The notes under the pieces are model-generated. The model did no database searches, was not told where the DNA came from, and worked only from the letters and a program-made list of their open reading frames with translations. Of a stretch of DNA of 64,000 bases, positions 8,848 to 16,677 are shown piece after piece. Location of the stretch: the NCBI GenBank assembly GCA_045654805.1, contig JAZOOD010000068.1, positions 5,822-69,821 on the forward strand. Reading direction: 5' to 3'. The position numbers and the translations under genes are program-made. Source of the DNA: CAZNKU01 sp045654805. GTDB lineage: Bacteria; Bacillota; Clostridia; Monoglobales; Firm-18. Position 1 is the stretch's first letter. Every line of letters starts with the position of its first letter.

Positions 8848-9863
8848 ATTGTTCTACCCTCTACTGCTGCAATTACTCTTAATTTTTCAACCAAAGTGCC
8901 AAATTGTTCAATAGTAATCGACTGTTTTCCGTCACATAATGCTGCTGCAGGATCGTTATGGACCTCAATCATAAGTCCGTCTGCACCTGCTGCAACTGCT
9001 GCTTTAGCAAGTGGCTCTACCATCCACGCAATACCTGATGAATGCGATGGGTCTACTACAACGGGAAGATGTGTCATACGTTTAAGCATTGGCACGGCAC
9101 TTATGTCCAATGTATTACGTGTAGCATCTTCAAAAGTTCTTATACCTCTTTCACAGAGAATTACCTGTTCATTACCGCCGTTCATAACATATTCTGCCGA
9201 CATCAAAAGTTCTTCCATTGTATTAGCAAGTCCTCTTTTAATAAGTACAGGTTTATCGGTTTTCCCAAGTTCTTTTAAAAGTTCAAAATTCTGCATATTT
9301 CTGGCACCCACCTGAAATACATCTACATAGTCAAGAAATTTATCTATATGAGTAGGACTTGTAATTTCAGATATAACTGGCAATCCCGATTTATCTCTGG
9401 CTTCGCTTAGAAGAAATAATCCTTCCGTTTCCATCCCCTGAAAAGAATATGGAGAAGTACGCGGCTTATATGCCCCTCCTCTAAGCATTTTTGCTCCTAA
9501 AGATTTTACCCCATCAGCTATGTGGCAAATCTGTTCCTCTGACTCTACTGAACATGGTCCGGCAATTAATGCAAGTCTGTGTGGATTACCAATTTCAAAG
9601 TTGCCTATTTTAATAATGGTATTTTCAGGTTTAAAACGTCTGTTTGCTTTTTTATATGGTTCACTGACTTTTAAAACCTGTTCTACAAACTCGTATTTAC
9701 TCGTTATAGAACCTGGATCTACACAGGATACATCGCCACACAGCCCTATAATACAGGAATGCTTTCCACGATTCACCTGAAGTATAAGACCTTTAGACGA
9801 AAGTTCGTTAGCAATAGATTCAATTTGTTGCTCAGTTACATCATTTTTTGTTACAATAATCAT
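8844..9863 (-). CDS. aroF: 3-deoxy-7-phosphoheptulonate (DAHP) synthase, type I-beta with N-terminal regulatory domain
   Basis: 339 residues. Residues 1-70 form the ferredoxin-like domain found in Thermotoga-type enzymes, where it binds Tyr or Phe for feedback. The TIM barrel follows: LIAGPCSVESEEQ with the metal-binding cysteine, RGGAYKPRTSPYSFQGM, LIKRGL, and VVDPSHSSG. It condenses PEP and erythrose 4-phosphate, the entry step to aromatics. It is the first structural gene after the attenuator. GGAGG sits 7 nt before the ATG, just downstream of the leader terminator. Confidence 0.95.
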   Translation of the reverse strand: MIIVTKNDVTEQQIESIANELSSKGLILQVNRGKHSCIIGLCGDVSCVDPGSITSKYEFVEQVLKVSEPYKKANRRFKPENTIIKIGNFEIGNPHRLALIAGPCSVESEEQICHIADGVKSLGAKMLRGGAYKPRTSPYSFQGMETEGLFLLSEARDKSGLPVISEITSPTHIDKFLDYVDVFQVGARNMQNFELLKELGKTDKPVLIKRGLANTMEELLMSAEYVMNGGNEQVILCERGIRTFEDATRNTLDISAVPMLKRMTHLPVVVDPSHSSGIAWMVEPLAKAAVAAGADGLMIEVHNDPAAALCDGKQSITIEQFGTLVEKLRVIAAVEGRTI

Positions 9864-9889
9864 TTTAAGGCCTCCAACATATTGAACAC

Positions 9890-9921
9890 AAAATAAAAGC
9901 AGCTTACTGTATGTAAGCTGC
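9890..9921 (-). terminator. Leader terminator (attenuator) of the aro operon
   Basis: On the minus strand GCAGCTTAC, 5-nt loop, GTAAGCTGC (9899-9921), then TTTTATTTT (9890-9898): a 9-bp perfect stem with a T tract. It lies between the leader peptide and the aroF ribosome site, so it can stop transcription before the first structural gene. Eleven nucleotides of the loop and stem (9904-9914) are perfectly complementary to 9961-9971, giving a competing antiterminator. Confidence 0.9.
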
Positions 9922-9957
9922 CCAATGCATTCAGAATTTATATAAACAATTTAAGAA

Positions 9958-10062
9958 CTAACATACAGTAATATTCATTTTTGAGCAACCAAAATAAGCT
10001 ACATACACAAAGTAAGTAGCAAAGTAATAATATAAGTTGTTCAAAACTGAATTATTGCTCAT
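9958..10062 (-). CDS. Aromatic operon leader peptide, 34 residues, Tyr/Phe-rich
   Basis: Small ORF in the aro leader, ATG at 10062 with AGGAG 9 nt upstream, TAG at 9958-9960. Residues 11-24 read LYYYFATYFVYVAYF from residue 10, giving 6 Tyr and 3 Phe codons within 14 codons. This is the composition of an attenuation leader for a Tyr/Phe pathway, and the operon behind it makes exactly these two amino acids. The stop codon directly abuts the antiterminator segment 9961-9971. A ribosome that finishes the peptide would mask that segment and allow termination, while one stalled at Tyr or Phe codons leaves it free. The peptide itself probably has no function after synthesis. Confidence 0.88.
   Translation of the reverse strand: MSNNSVLNNLYYYFATYFVYVAYFGCSKMNITVC
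9961..9971 (-). promoter_or_regulatory. Antiterminator segment of the aro attenuator
   Basis: The minus-strand sequence TTACTGTATGT is perfectly complementary (11 of 11) to 9904-9914, which covers the end of the 5' arm, the loop and the start of the 3' arm of the leader terminator. Pairing here excludes the terminator stem. It overlaps the last codons of the leader peptide. Confidence 0.75.
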
Positions 10063-10092
10063 TGTTATTTCTCCTAAAAAATATCTTTTATA

Positions 10093-10121
10093 ATATTAAC
10101 ACAATAATCAACCCTTGTCAA
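10093..10121 (-). promoter_or_regulatory. Sigma-A promoter of the aro operon
   Basis: TTGACA (10116-10121), 17 bp, TAATAT (10093-10098) on the minus strand: consensus -35 and near-consensus -10 at optimal spacing. It overlaps the last codons of the upstream DUF188 gene. The predicted start near 10086 leaves a leader of about 220 nt before aroF. Confidence 0.85.
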
Positions 10122-10557
10122 TACCAATCTTGGATAGGATTTTGTTTAATCCATCAGCAAAATCACGGTTATCTTCTTCATTTCTTTTTTTGGGTCCCTT
10201 GGTCCTTTGTCCTGCACGGCGCACTTTTTTACCCAGAAATCTTTCAAACAAAAGTTTGTCCATATTATCATCAGTATACTCCATACCATTGTTACTAATT
10301 GCATAAGCTTTTTTGCCCAAAGTCATAGCGGCAACTCCGTAATCCTGAGTAATTACCAAATCACCTTCTTCAGCAATATTAATAAGATAAATATCGGCAC
10401 TATCAGCAAATTTATCTACTGTTATTACATCGCAATAATCATCATTAATAATATGTGATGTATCACACACCATAACCACGGGAATACTATATTTAACAGC
10501 AGTTTCTTTTATAATGTTTTTAACAGGACACGCGTCTGCATCTACAATTATTTTCAT
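10108..10557 (-). CDS. DUF188 (YaiI/YqxD) family protein
   Basis: 149 residues from the ATG at 10557, which has GGAGG 5 nt upstream. The frame opens at 10569, but that ATG overlaps the Shine-Dalgarno sequence. It contains the family landmarks IIVDADACPVK at the N-terminus, GDLVITQDYGVAAM in the middle, and RRAGQRTKGPKKR near the C-terminus. The conserved acidic residues in a PIN-like fold suggest a nuclease, but no function is established for the family. Its 3' end contains the aro promoter. A putative small membrane ORF lies 15 bp upstream. Confidence 0.9.
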   Translation of the reverse strand: MKIIVDADACPVKNIIKETAVKYSIPVVMVCDTSHIINDDYCDVITVDKFADSADIYLINIAEEGDLVITQDYGVAAMTLGKKAYAISNNGMEYTDDNMDKLLFERFLGKKVRRAGQRTKGPKKRNEEDNRDFADGLNKILSKIGIDKG

Positions 10558-10572
10558 ATGTACCTCCAAATT

Positions 10573-10704
10573 TTATATAAAAGTACCGCAACATTCTGAA
10601 AAGAAAACAGTATAACATACATAAAAAGTATAAATAAGCATTAAAATCATAAAAAGTATAATTATCAAAGTTCTTAATTTTACAACATAAAATCTAAAAT
10701 TCAT
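10573..10704 (-). CDS. Putative 43-residue single-pass membrane protein
   Basis: ORF of 43 codons starting ATG at 10704 with GAGGTG 5 nt upstream. A basic N-terminus (MNFRFYVVKLR) is followed by about 18 hydrophobic residues (TLIIILFMILMLIYTFYV) and a tail with a Cys pair. The layout (positive inside, one transmembrane helix) and the ribosome site suggest a real micro-protein, placed 15 bp before the DUF188 start. I recognise no family. It could be chance in AT-rich DNA. Confidence 0.4.
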   Translation of the reverse strand: MNFRFYVVKLRTLIIILFMILMLIYTFYVCYTVFFSECCGTFI

Positions 10705-10765
10705 ATAAACACCTCATAATAAATATATATAAATTGTAAATTTTTTATTACTTTTAAAATTTTAG

Positions 10766-10794
10766 TTGCAATTATTGGTAATTTGTTATATAAT
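10766..10794 (+). promoter_or_regulatory. Promoter of yajC
   Basis: TTGCAA, 17 bp, TATAAT, about 35 bp before the yajC start codon at 10830. Confidence 0.65.
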
Positions 10795-10829
10795 ACCATT
10801 ATAATTTTTTGAAAAGGAGATTTACATTT

Positions 10830-11102
10830 ATGGGAAACGGAACTATGGGCATGGTTATTTATATCGTTGTCATCGTTGCAGTTTTTTACTTCCTGCTAAT
10901 CAGACCACAAAAGAAACAGGAAAAGAAAATGCGTGAAATGCTGGCAGCACTTAAGGTTGGTGACGAAGTTATCTCCATCGGCGGTATAAGAGGTAAAATC
11001 CGCAAAATTAAGGACGACTATGTTGTTATTGAAACCGGTGCTGACAAAACCCCAATTGAATTTGAAAAAAATGCAATTAAAGGTGTTATAAATAACGACT
11101 AA
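10830..11102 (+). CDS. yajC: Sec translocon accessory protein YajC
   Basis: 90 residues from the ATG at 10830 (AAAAGGAG upstream). One transmembrane helix (about 5-22, VIYIVVIVAVFYFLLIR) runs into the family motif FLLIRPQKKQEKK. A small cytoplasmic domain follows with LKVGDEVISIGGIRGKI. YajC associates with SecDF-YidC at the inner face of the membrane. In many Clostridia it lies just upstream of secD; here secDF is 6 kb away, and yajC stands alone between its own promoter and terminator. Confidence 0.95.
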   Translation: MGNGTMGMVIYIVVIVAVFYFLLIRPQKKQEKKMREMLAALKVGDEVISIGGIRGKIRKIKDDYVVIETGADKTPIEFEKNAIKGVINND

Positions 11103-11114
11103 TCCTTCAAAACT

Positions 11115-11149
11115 AAAAGTCATAGAGCACAAAGCTCTATGACTTTTTT
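11115..11149. terminator. Bidirectional terminator between yajC and the GT2 gene
   Basis: AAAAGTCATAGAGC, 5-nt loop, GCTCTATGACTTTT followed by TT. The stem is perfect over 14 bp with A and T runs on the two sides, so it can serve both convergent transcripts. Confidence 0.85.
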
Positions 11150-11150
11150 A

Positions 11151-12383
11151 TTAGCTGATATCGTTAATTTTAATCTGTCTTGTATGCTGAGTATGATACC
11201 ATTCGTGCTGATTCTTCTTTGCAAAACCAATGATTGCAATAGGCACCCATGTAAATGAATATACAAGATACGTTATATAACCCCAAATTGTTCTTTTAGA
11301 AATTCTTTTTTCCACATACATAACAAAAGGTAACCAGAAAAACTGGCCGATAACGAACAAATTTAATATCGGTGTAGGAATCATTCCGTTTATAATAAGA
11401 GTACTGTCAGGATATACGTTCTGAACCCATCCCATAACTGTAATAGCACCCATAGTAATAATCCTTATAGGCATAAACAAATACAAAGCACAATCAAGTG
11501 GGAATATTGATCTTTCAACAAATGCTTTTTTAATACATTTCTTAAAGAAACGGCAGAAAACATCTGCATGACCCTGCATCCATCTGATACGTTGATTCCA
11601 TGATTGTTTAAATGTAATAGGCTTTTCATCATATACAATTGCGTCATAAGCCCATGCAACCCTGATGTTGTTAAGGCACAATTTCATTGTAAACTCCATA
11701 TCCTCTGTAAGACAGGTTGCACCCCAACCTATCTCACGAAGCACATCAACTGCAACAGAAAAACCTGTTCCGCATAGCTGGCATCCAAGACCTAGGTTGT
11801 ATCTGGACTGCTGGAACAATTTGTTTGTTGACCAGAAACCTAAAGAATATGAATAGGAAACCCATGAGTCATTAGGATTTTTACTATCTATATAACCCTG
11901 AACAACCTTAAACCCTCTCTTATTCTGTTCATTAATATGGTAAAGAAAATCTTTATCTACAATATTATCAGCATCAAATATTACAATTGAATCATATTTT
12001 CTTTCCATTTCATAAATTTTATCAAACATCCACTCAAGAGCAAAACCCTTACCCTTTTCAACGTCATTAAAACGTTCAAAAACTTCAGCACCGGCATCTC
12101 TTGCAATCTGAGCAGTATTATCTGTACAATTATCAGCAATAACAAAAATACTGTATTTATCCTTTGGATAATTAAGCTTTGTCAAGCTATCAACCATATT
12201 GGCAATAACCTGTTCTTCATTGTGTGCTGCAACAACAAGTGCAAAATCATGATTTTTATCATTTACTACTGGTCTGTTTCTCTTTGGAACAAATGCAAAA
12301 ATAGAAATAGTAAAGTAGTATGCACCAAGCATCAAGAACAAAATTTGAACAATGTAACCAACCCATAATAATACGTCAGTCAT
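11151..12383 (-). CDS. Membrane glycosyltransferase, family 2
   Basis: 410 residues. An N-terminal transmembrane helix (about 5-28) precedes a GT2 catalytic domain: VVAAHNEEQV, IFVIADNCTDNT, VIFDADN (DxD), TEDMEF (catalytic-base position) and QRIRWMQGH (QxxRW). This is the D, D, D, QxxRW pattern of processive polysaccharide synthases. Three or four helices follow (about 290-390). It probably polymerises or transfers a sugar at the membrane; the sugar cannot be told from sequence. GAGAGGGG precedes the ATG. It is a single-gene unit ending at the bidirectional terminator. Confidence 0.88.
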   Translation of the reverse strand: MTDVLLWVGYIVQILFLMLGAYYFTISIFAFVPKRNRPVVNDKNHDFALVVAAHNEEQVIANMVDSLTKLNYPKDKYSIFVIADNCTDNTAQIARDAGAEVFERFNDVEKGKGFALEWMFDKIYEMERKYDSIVIFDADNIVDKDFLYHINEQNKRGFKVVQGYIDSKNPNDSWVSYSYSLGFWSTNKLFQQSRYNLGLGCQLCGTGFSVAVDVLREIGWGATCLTEDMEFTMKLCLNNIRVAWAYDAIVYDEKPITFKQSWNQRIRWMQGHADVFCRFFKKCIKKAFVERSIFPLDCALYLFMPIRIITMGAITVMGWVQNVYPDSTLIINGMIPTPILNLFVIGQFFWLPFVMYVEKRISKRTIWGYITYLVYSFTWVPIAIIGFAKKNQHEWYHTQHTRQIKINDIS

Positions 12384-12542
12384 ATAATTCCCCTCTCAAA
12401 ATACTTAATAAACATAATTTTATAACATCTGCCCAAAATATGGGAAAATGTTTGTGCAATTAGCACACCACAGATAATATACACCATATTTTTCAAAATG
12501 TCAATCATATTTTTACTTTTTTCAAAAAAATTTTTCTTATCA

Positions 12543-12571
12543 TAGACAAAATACTTAAAATGGTGTAGAAT
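12543..12571 (+). promoter_or_regulatory. Probable promoter of radA
   Basis: TAGACA, 17 bp, TAGAAT, about 30 bp before the radA ATG. One mismatch from consensus in each hexamer. Confidence 0.5.
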
Positions 12572-12601
12572 ATACATATATTACGTAATGAGGTTTTTAT
12601 A

Positions 12602-13957
12602 ATGAAAAGTAAAACAATATTTTTTTGCAGCGAATGTGGAAATGAATCCTCAAAATGGACAGGAAAATGTCTTGCTTGCGGTGCATGGAACACTATGGTT
12701 GAACAAAAAGTTATCAAACAAAACAATACGAAAACATCCACAATTATTCCGACTGAATCTGCAAAACCTAAAAAAATATCTGAAATTGAAATTATTGAAG
12801 ATGACCGTACCTCAACGGGAATAGCAGAATTTGACCGCGTATTGGGTGGAGGTATTGTAAAAGGATCTCTTGTGCTTGTGGGAGGAGACCCTGGTATTGG
12901 TAAATCTACCCTTTTGCTCCAAATGTGCCAGACAATAAAGACAAAATCTACAATATTATATACATCAGGAGAGGAATCGCAAAAGCAAATTAAAATCCGT
13001 GCAGAAAGATTAAAGGTAAATAACCCGAATCTTTTATTTTTATCAGAAACTAATATGACTGATATTGAAAACACAATATCTTCTGTCAAACCGGAATTTT
13101 TAATAATAGACTCTGTGCAAACTATTTTTTGTCCCGAATTTGATTCTGCTCCCGGAAGTATTACACAAATACGTGAAGTAACTCTTAATTTAATGAGAAT
13201 TGCAAAAACCAATAACATATCTGTGTTTTTAGTTGGACACGTAACCAAAGAGGGGACAATTGCAGGTCCTAAAATTTTAGAACATATGGTTGATTGTGTT
13301 TTATATTTTGAGGGAGAAAGCCACCATTTTCATAGAATATTAAGGGGTGTTAAAAATCGTTTTGGCTCTACAAATGAAATTGGCGTATTTGAAATGTGCA
13401 ATAATGGACTTATTGAGGTTGATAATCCATCTAAAATGTTGCTGTCGGAAATGCCCAACAACGTTAGCGGCACAACTGTTACCTGCACACTTGAAGGCAC
13501 AAGACCCATTCTTGCAGAAATACAGGCTCTTACCACAAAAACAAATTACCCCGCACCAAGAAGAACTGCTTCAGGTGTAGATTATAACAAAATGGCTCTT
13601 ATTATTGCCGTTTTGGAAAAACACGCAAAATTAAAACTATCTACATATGATATATATGTTAATGTTGCCGGAGGTATGCGGCTCTATGAACCTGCTATAG
13701 ACCTTAGCATTGCGATTGCTATTGCATCAAGCTGTATGGACTTTATAATGCCCACAGATACTGTTGCAATAGGTGAAATCGGCCTTACTGGTGAAATACG
13801 CTCAGTTACAGCCATAGACAAACGTATAACAGAAGCGGAAAAGTTAGGATTTAAACGTATAATTATTCCTGCTGGAAATGCAAAAAGTATCTCTTCCTCC
13901 GCTATTGATATTATACCCGTAGAAAACATAAATAAAGCATTGAATATATTAAAATAA
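12602..13957 (+). CDS. radA: DNA repair protein RadA
   Basis: 451 residues, full length. N-terminal C4 zinc finger (CSECG...CLACG, about 9-28), RecA-like ATPase with Walker A GGDPGIGKST (about 98-107), the RadA-specific KNRFGSTNE motif, and a C-terminal Lon-protease-like domain (about 270-451). It branch-migrates recombination intermediates and helps restart forks. The rdgB-type gene follows after 14 bp, suggesting an operon of DNA and nucleotide maintenance functions. Confidence 0.96.
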   Translation: MKSKTIFFCSECGNESSKWTGKCLACGAWNTMVEQKVIKQNNTKTSTIIPTESAKPKKISEIEIIEDDRTSTGIAEFDRVLGGGIVKGSLVLVGGDPGIGKSTLLLQMCQTIKTKSTILYTSGEESQKQIKIRAERLKVNNPNLLFLSETNMTDIENTISSVKPEFLIIDSVQTIFCPEFDSAPGSITQIREVTLNLMRIAKTNNISVFLVGHVTKEGTIAGPKILEHMVDCVLYFEGESHHFHRILRGVKNRFGSTNEIGVFEMCNNGLIEVDNPSKMLLSEMPNNVSGTTVTCTLEGTRPILAEIQALTTKTNYPAPRRTASGVDYNKMALIIAVLEKHAKLKLSTYDIYVNVAGGMRLYEPAIDLSIAIAIASSCMDFIMPTDTVAIGEIGLTGEIRSVTAIDKRITEAEKLGFKRIIIPAGNAKSISSSAIDIIPVENINKALNILK

Positions 13958-13971
13958 AAGAGGATTATGAA

Positions 13972-14559
13972 ATGAAAATTGTTGTAGCAACAAAAAATAA
14001 AGGTAAAATGAAAGAAATTAAAGCAATATTAAATGACGAAAAGTATGAAATACTTTCTATGGAAGATATTGGAGTTGATGTAGAGGTTGATGAAGACGCA
14101 GATACTTTCACAGGTAATGCAACAAAAAAAGCCGTTGAAATTATGAGAGTTTGCAACGAAATAACACTGGCAGATGACAGCGGTCTTATTGTAGATGCAC
14201 TTAACGGTGCTCCGGGTGTATATTCTGCAAGATATGCAGGAGAACACGGCGATGATTTGGAAAACAACCTTCTTCTGCTTAATAATATGAAAAATATAAA
14301 AAACAGAAAAGCAAAATTCGTATGTGCAATAGCATTAGCATTCCCTGATGGAAGAATAATAAACGTTGAGGGAGAATTTCACGGTCAAATAGACTACGAA
14401 ATGAAGGGGACAGGCGGTTTTGGATATGATTGCTTATTTTATTTACCGGAATATAATATGACATCCGCCGAAATAAGTGCTGAAGAAAAGAACAAAATCA
14501 GCCATCGTGCAAAAGCTTTACAATTAATAAAAGAAAAGTTAAATGAAATAAAGGATTGA
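13972..14559 (+). CDS. rdgB: XTP/dITP diphosphatase (non-canonical purine NTP pyrophosphatase, RdgB/HAM1)
   Basis: 195 residues. It starts with the family signature VVATKNKGKMKEI (about 3-15) and has ADDSGLIVDALNGAPGVYSA with the metal-binding aspartates, GGFGYDCLFYLPE, and SHRAKAL near the C-terminus. It hydrolyses dITP, XTP and ITP to monophosphates and so keeps deaminated purines out of DNA and RNA. It lies between radA and the sensor kinase, with a 4-bp gap to the latter. Confidence 0.95.
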   Translation: MKIVVATKNKGKMKEIKAILNDEKYEILSMEDIGVDVEVDEDADTFTGNATKKAVEIMRVCNEITLADDSGLIVDALNGAPGVYSARYAGEHGDDLENNLLLLNNMKNIKNRKAKFVCAIALAFPDGRIINVEGEFHGQIDYEMKGTGGFGYDCLFYLPEYNMTSAEISAEEKNKISHRAKALQLIKEKLNEIKD

Positions 14560-14563
14560 TACA

Positions 14564-16378
14564 ATGTTTAAATCATCAGTACAATGGAAAATAGTTGCAA
14601 TGTTCCTTCTTGTTGTATTATCAATAATTATGGTCTTTGGTATTGTAATGAAGGAGCAGATTTCCACTTTTTATCTCAATAGATTCCAACGGGAAATTTC
14701 AATCGCCTTTTCAGAAGAATTAACACAACAATTGTCTGTTGCTGAAAATTTTGATAATTCTTTGGAAAGTATAAAATCACTATTGAATACGTATTCCGGA
14801 CGAATGGGCATAGATTCCAACAGAAGCTACTATATTTTAGATAAAAAAAGCGGTAATGTACTTTACAGTCCGGATAATATTGCAAATACCATTGAAAAAA
14901 CCGAAAACATTATTTCCGCAATGTCATCCAAAACAGGAGACAAAGTTTATAGCGATACAAATTATATAGACTATGCGTATCCTACAAAAAACTACATTAT
15001 ATATATACGCGATAGCAAAACTGAAGTTTTGGACATTACACAATCAATGATGCTAATTGTCGCTCAGGCCTTATTTATAGGTATTTTGATATCTATAATT
15101 TTAGGGCTTATAATGTCAAGAACCATTACAAAACCCATTAAAAATATTACAAGAAAAGCCGAAGCATTGGCAAAAGGAAGATTTGATACAAAAATTTCAG
15201 TAAATTCCCGCGATGAAATTGGTAAGCTTGCAAAGGCATTTAACTATATGTCTTCCGTAATAAAGTCCTCTATGGAGGAAATTGATCAGGAAAAAATAAA
15301 GCTTGAAACTGTTCTTAGAAATATGAATGACGGTGTCATAGCTTTCGATACAGAACAGCATATTATGTTCATTAATCCCGAAGCCAAAACAATGCTTAAT
15401 ATTTCTGACGAGGATGTAGATACAATAATTTTTGATGAATATTTCAAGGAATATGACGTAGCTGTATGTCATGCAGAAATATTATACCTTGACCATTTTG
15501 AAACAGTTAGTAAAAATATTACTGTAAACGGTCAATATTTTAAAGCTTTTTTTGCATCCTTCAAAATTGACGATGAAAAAACAGACGGAGTCGTTGTAGT
15601 TATACAGGATATAACAGAAAGTGAAAGACTTGAAATTTCACGTAGAGAGTTCGTTGCAAATGTTTCACACGAGCTTCGTACCCCTCTTACTACTATTAAG
15701 ACTTATGCAGAAACTTTATCTGACACTTCTAACAATCCTGATGAGCGTAGATTTTTAAATGTTATTATACGTGAAGTTGACAGAATGACTCGTATTGTTA
15801 AAGAACTTTTAACCTTAAGTAGTTTTGACAGCAATAAGCTTACAATAATGAAAACAGACTTTGCTCTTGAAGATTTGGTTAGTGATGTAGTTACAAAAAT
15901 GAAGTTTCAGGCAGAAAATGATAGGCTCACATTAACGTATGCGCCTCTTATCAAATGTCCCATCATAAACGCAGATATTGACCGAATCGAACAGGTTATA
16001 ACAAATATAATTTCAAATTCAATAAAATACACAGCCGAAGGCGGTACAATTGAAGTATTTACAGGATACATATATAATGAAGCTTATATTAAAATAAAAG
16101 ATAACGGTGTTGGTATTCCCGAAAAAGACCTACCACGGATTTTCGAAAGATTTTATCGTGTTGACAAGGCTCGTTCCAGAGAAAAGGGAGGTACAGGTCT
16201 TGGTCTTGCAATTGCATATGAAATTGTTAAACTCCACGGAGGTACAATTAAAATAAACAGCGAATATAAGGTGGGAACCGAAGTAATTATTAAGCTACCT
16301 GTAACAGAACAAAAACAAAGTGTGGATACACAGCTTAATATTGATATGGATATTATAGAAGAAAAACAGGAAATTTAA
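14564..16378 (+). CDS. Sensor histidine kinase (WalK/PhoR-like)
   Basis: 604 residues. Transmembrane helix 1 is about 10-28, an extracytoplasmic sensor region about 30-160, helix 2 about 163-186 and a HAMP domain about 187-240. A PAS domain follows (about 250-350). HisKA has the phospho-acceptor box FVANVSHELRTPLTT (His near 370). HATPase_c has NIISNSIKYT (N box), DNGVGIPEKDL (G1), FERFYRVDKARS (F) and GTGLGLAI (G2). The architecture resembles cell-wall or phosphate sensors. No response regulator is adjacent, so it is an orphan kinase here, cotranscribed with radA and rdgB. Confidence 0.9.
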   Translation: MFKSSVQWKIVAMFLLVVLSIIMVFGIVMKEQISTFYLNRFQREISIAFSEELTQQLSVAENFDNSLESIKSLLNTYSGRMGIDSNRSYYILDKKSGNVLYSPDNIANTIEKTENIISAMSSKTGDKVYSDTNYIDYAYPTKNYIIYIRDSKTEVLDITQSMMLIVAQALFIGILISIILGLIMSRTITKPIKNITRKAEALAKGRFDTKISVNSRDEIGKLAKAFNYMSSVIKSSMEEIDQEKIKLETVLRNMNDGVIAFDTEQHIMFINPEAKTMLNISDEDVDTIIFDEYFKEYDVAVCHAEILYLDHFETVSKNITVNGQYFKAFFASFKIDDEKTDGVVVVIQDITESERLEISRREFVANVSHELRTPLTTIKTYAETLSDTSNNPDERRFLNVIIREVDRMTRIVKELLTLSSFDSNKLTIMKTDFALEDLVSDVVTKMKFQAENDRLTLTYAPLIKCPIINADIDRIEQVITNIISNSIKYTAEGGTIEVFTGYIYNEAYIKIKDNGVGIPEKDLPRIFERFYRVDKARSREKGGTGLGLAIAYEIVKLHGGTIKINSEYKVGTEVIIKLPVTEQKQSVDTQLNIDMDIIEEKQEI

Positions 16379-16397
16379 TTAAAACTTAAAAAAAGTG

Positions 16398-16426
16398 TTG
16401 ACAAACATCAATTCTTATGTTAAAAT
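16398..16426 (+). promoter_or_regulatory. Promoter of tRNA-Lys
   Basis: Consensus TTGACA, 17 bp, TAAAAT, about 34 bp before the tRNA. Confidence 0.85.
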
Positions 16427-16459
16427 ATGTCTTGTGCTTAAGAAAAGCACAATTCATAT

Positions 16460-16535
16460 GCACCATTAGCTCAGTTGGTAGAGCACCTGACTCTTAATCA
16501 GGGTGTCCCGGGTTCGAATCCCTGATGGTGCACCA
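16460..16535 (+). tRNA. tRNA-Lys (anticodon CTT)
   Basis: 76 nt with encoded CCA. Acceptor arms GCACCAT / ATGGTGC pair perfectly. The D loop has AGCTCAGTTGGTAGAGC, the anticodon loop CTCTTAA gives anticodon CTT, and the T arm has GGTTCGAATCC. A terminator follows directly, so it is a single-gene unit. Confidence 0.97.
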
Positions 16536-16536
16536 T

Positions 16537-16568
16537 AAAAACGTACTGAAATTTTCAGTACGTTTTTT
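16537..16568 (+). terminator. Terminator after tRNA-Lys
   Basis: ACGTACTGAA / TTCAGTACGT hairpin with a flanking A run and TTTTTT tail, 1 nt after the CCA end. Confidence 0.85.
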
Positions 16569-16677
16569 ATTTATATACTATCATTTTTTCCTGTTCTCCA
16601 AAGAGAAGATTTTTATTTCAAATAATTCCTTAATAGTCATCATATAATTTAATGACATATAAAAAGGAGGATTATTT

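Noticed and set aside
9864..10121. T-box riboswitch as the regulator of the aro operon
   Set aside because: No T-box core sequence or specifier-loop arrangement is visible. The leader is about 220 nt and dominated by a Tyr/Phe-rich ORF plus a terminator/antiterminator pair.
12380..12508. Small membrane ORF overlapping the GT2 start by ATGA
   Set aside because: The hydrophobic stretch is plausible, but no ribosome site precedes any start codon and the region holds likely promoter and operator sequence; too weak to list.
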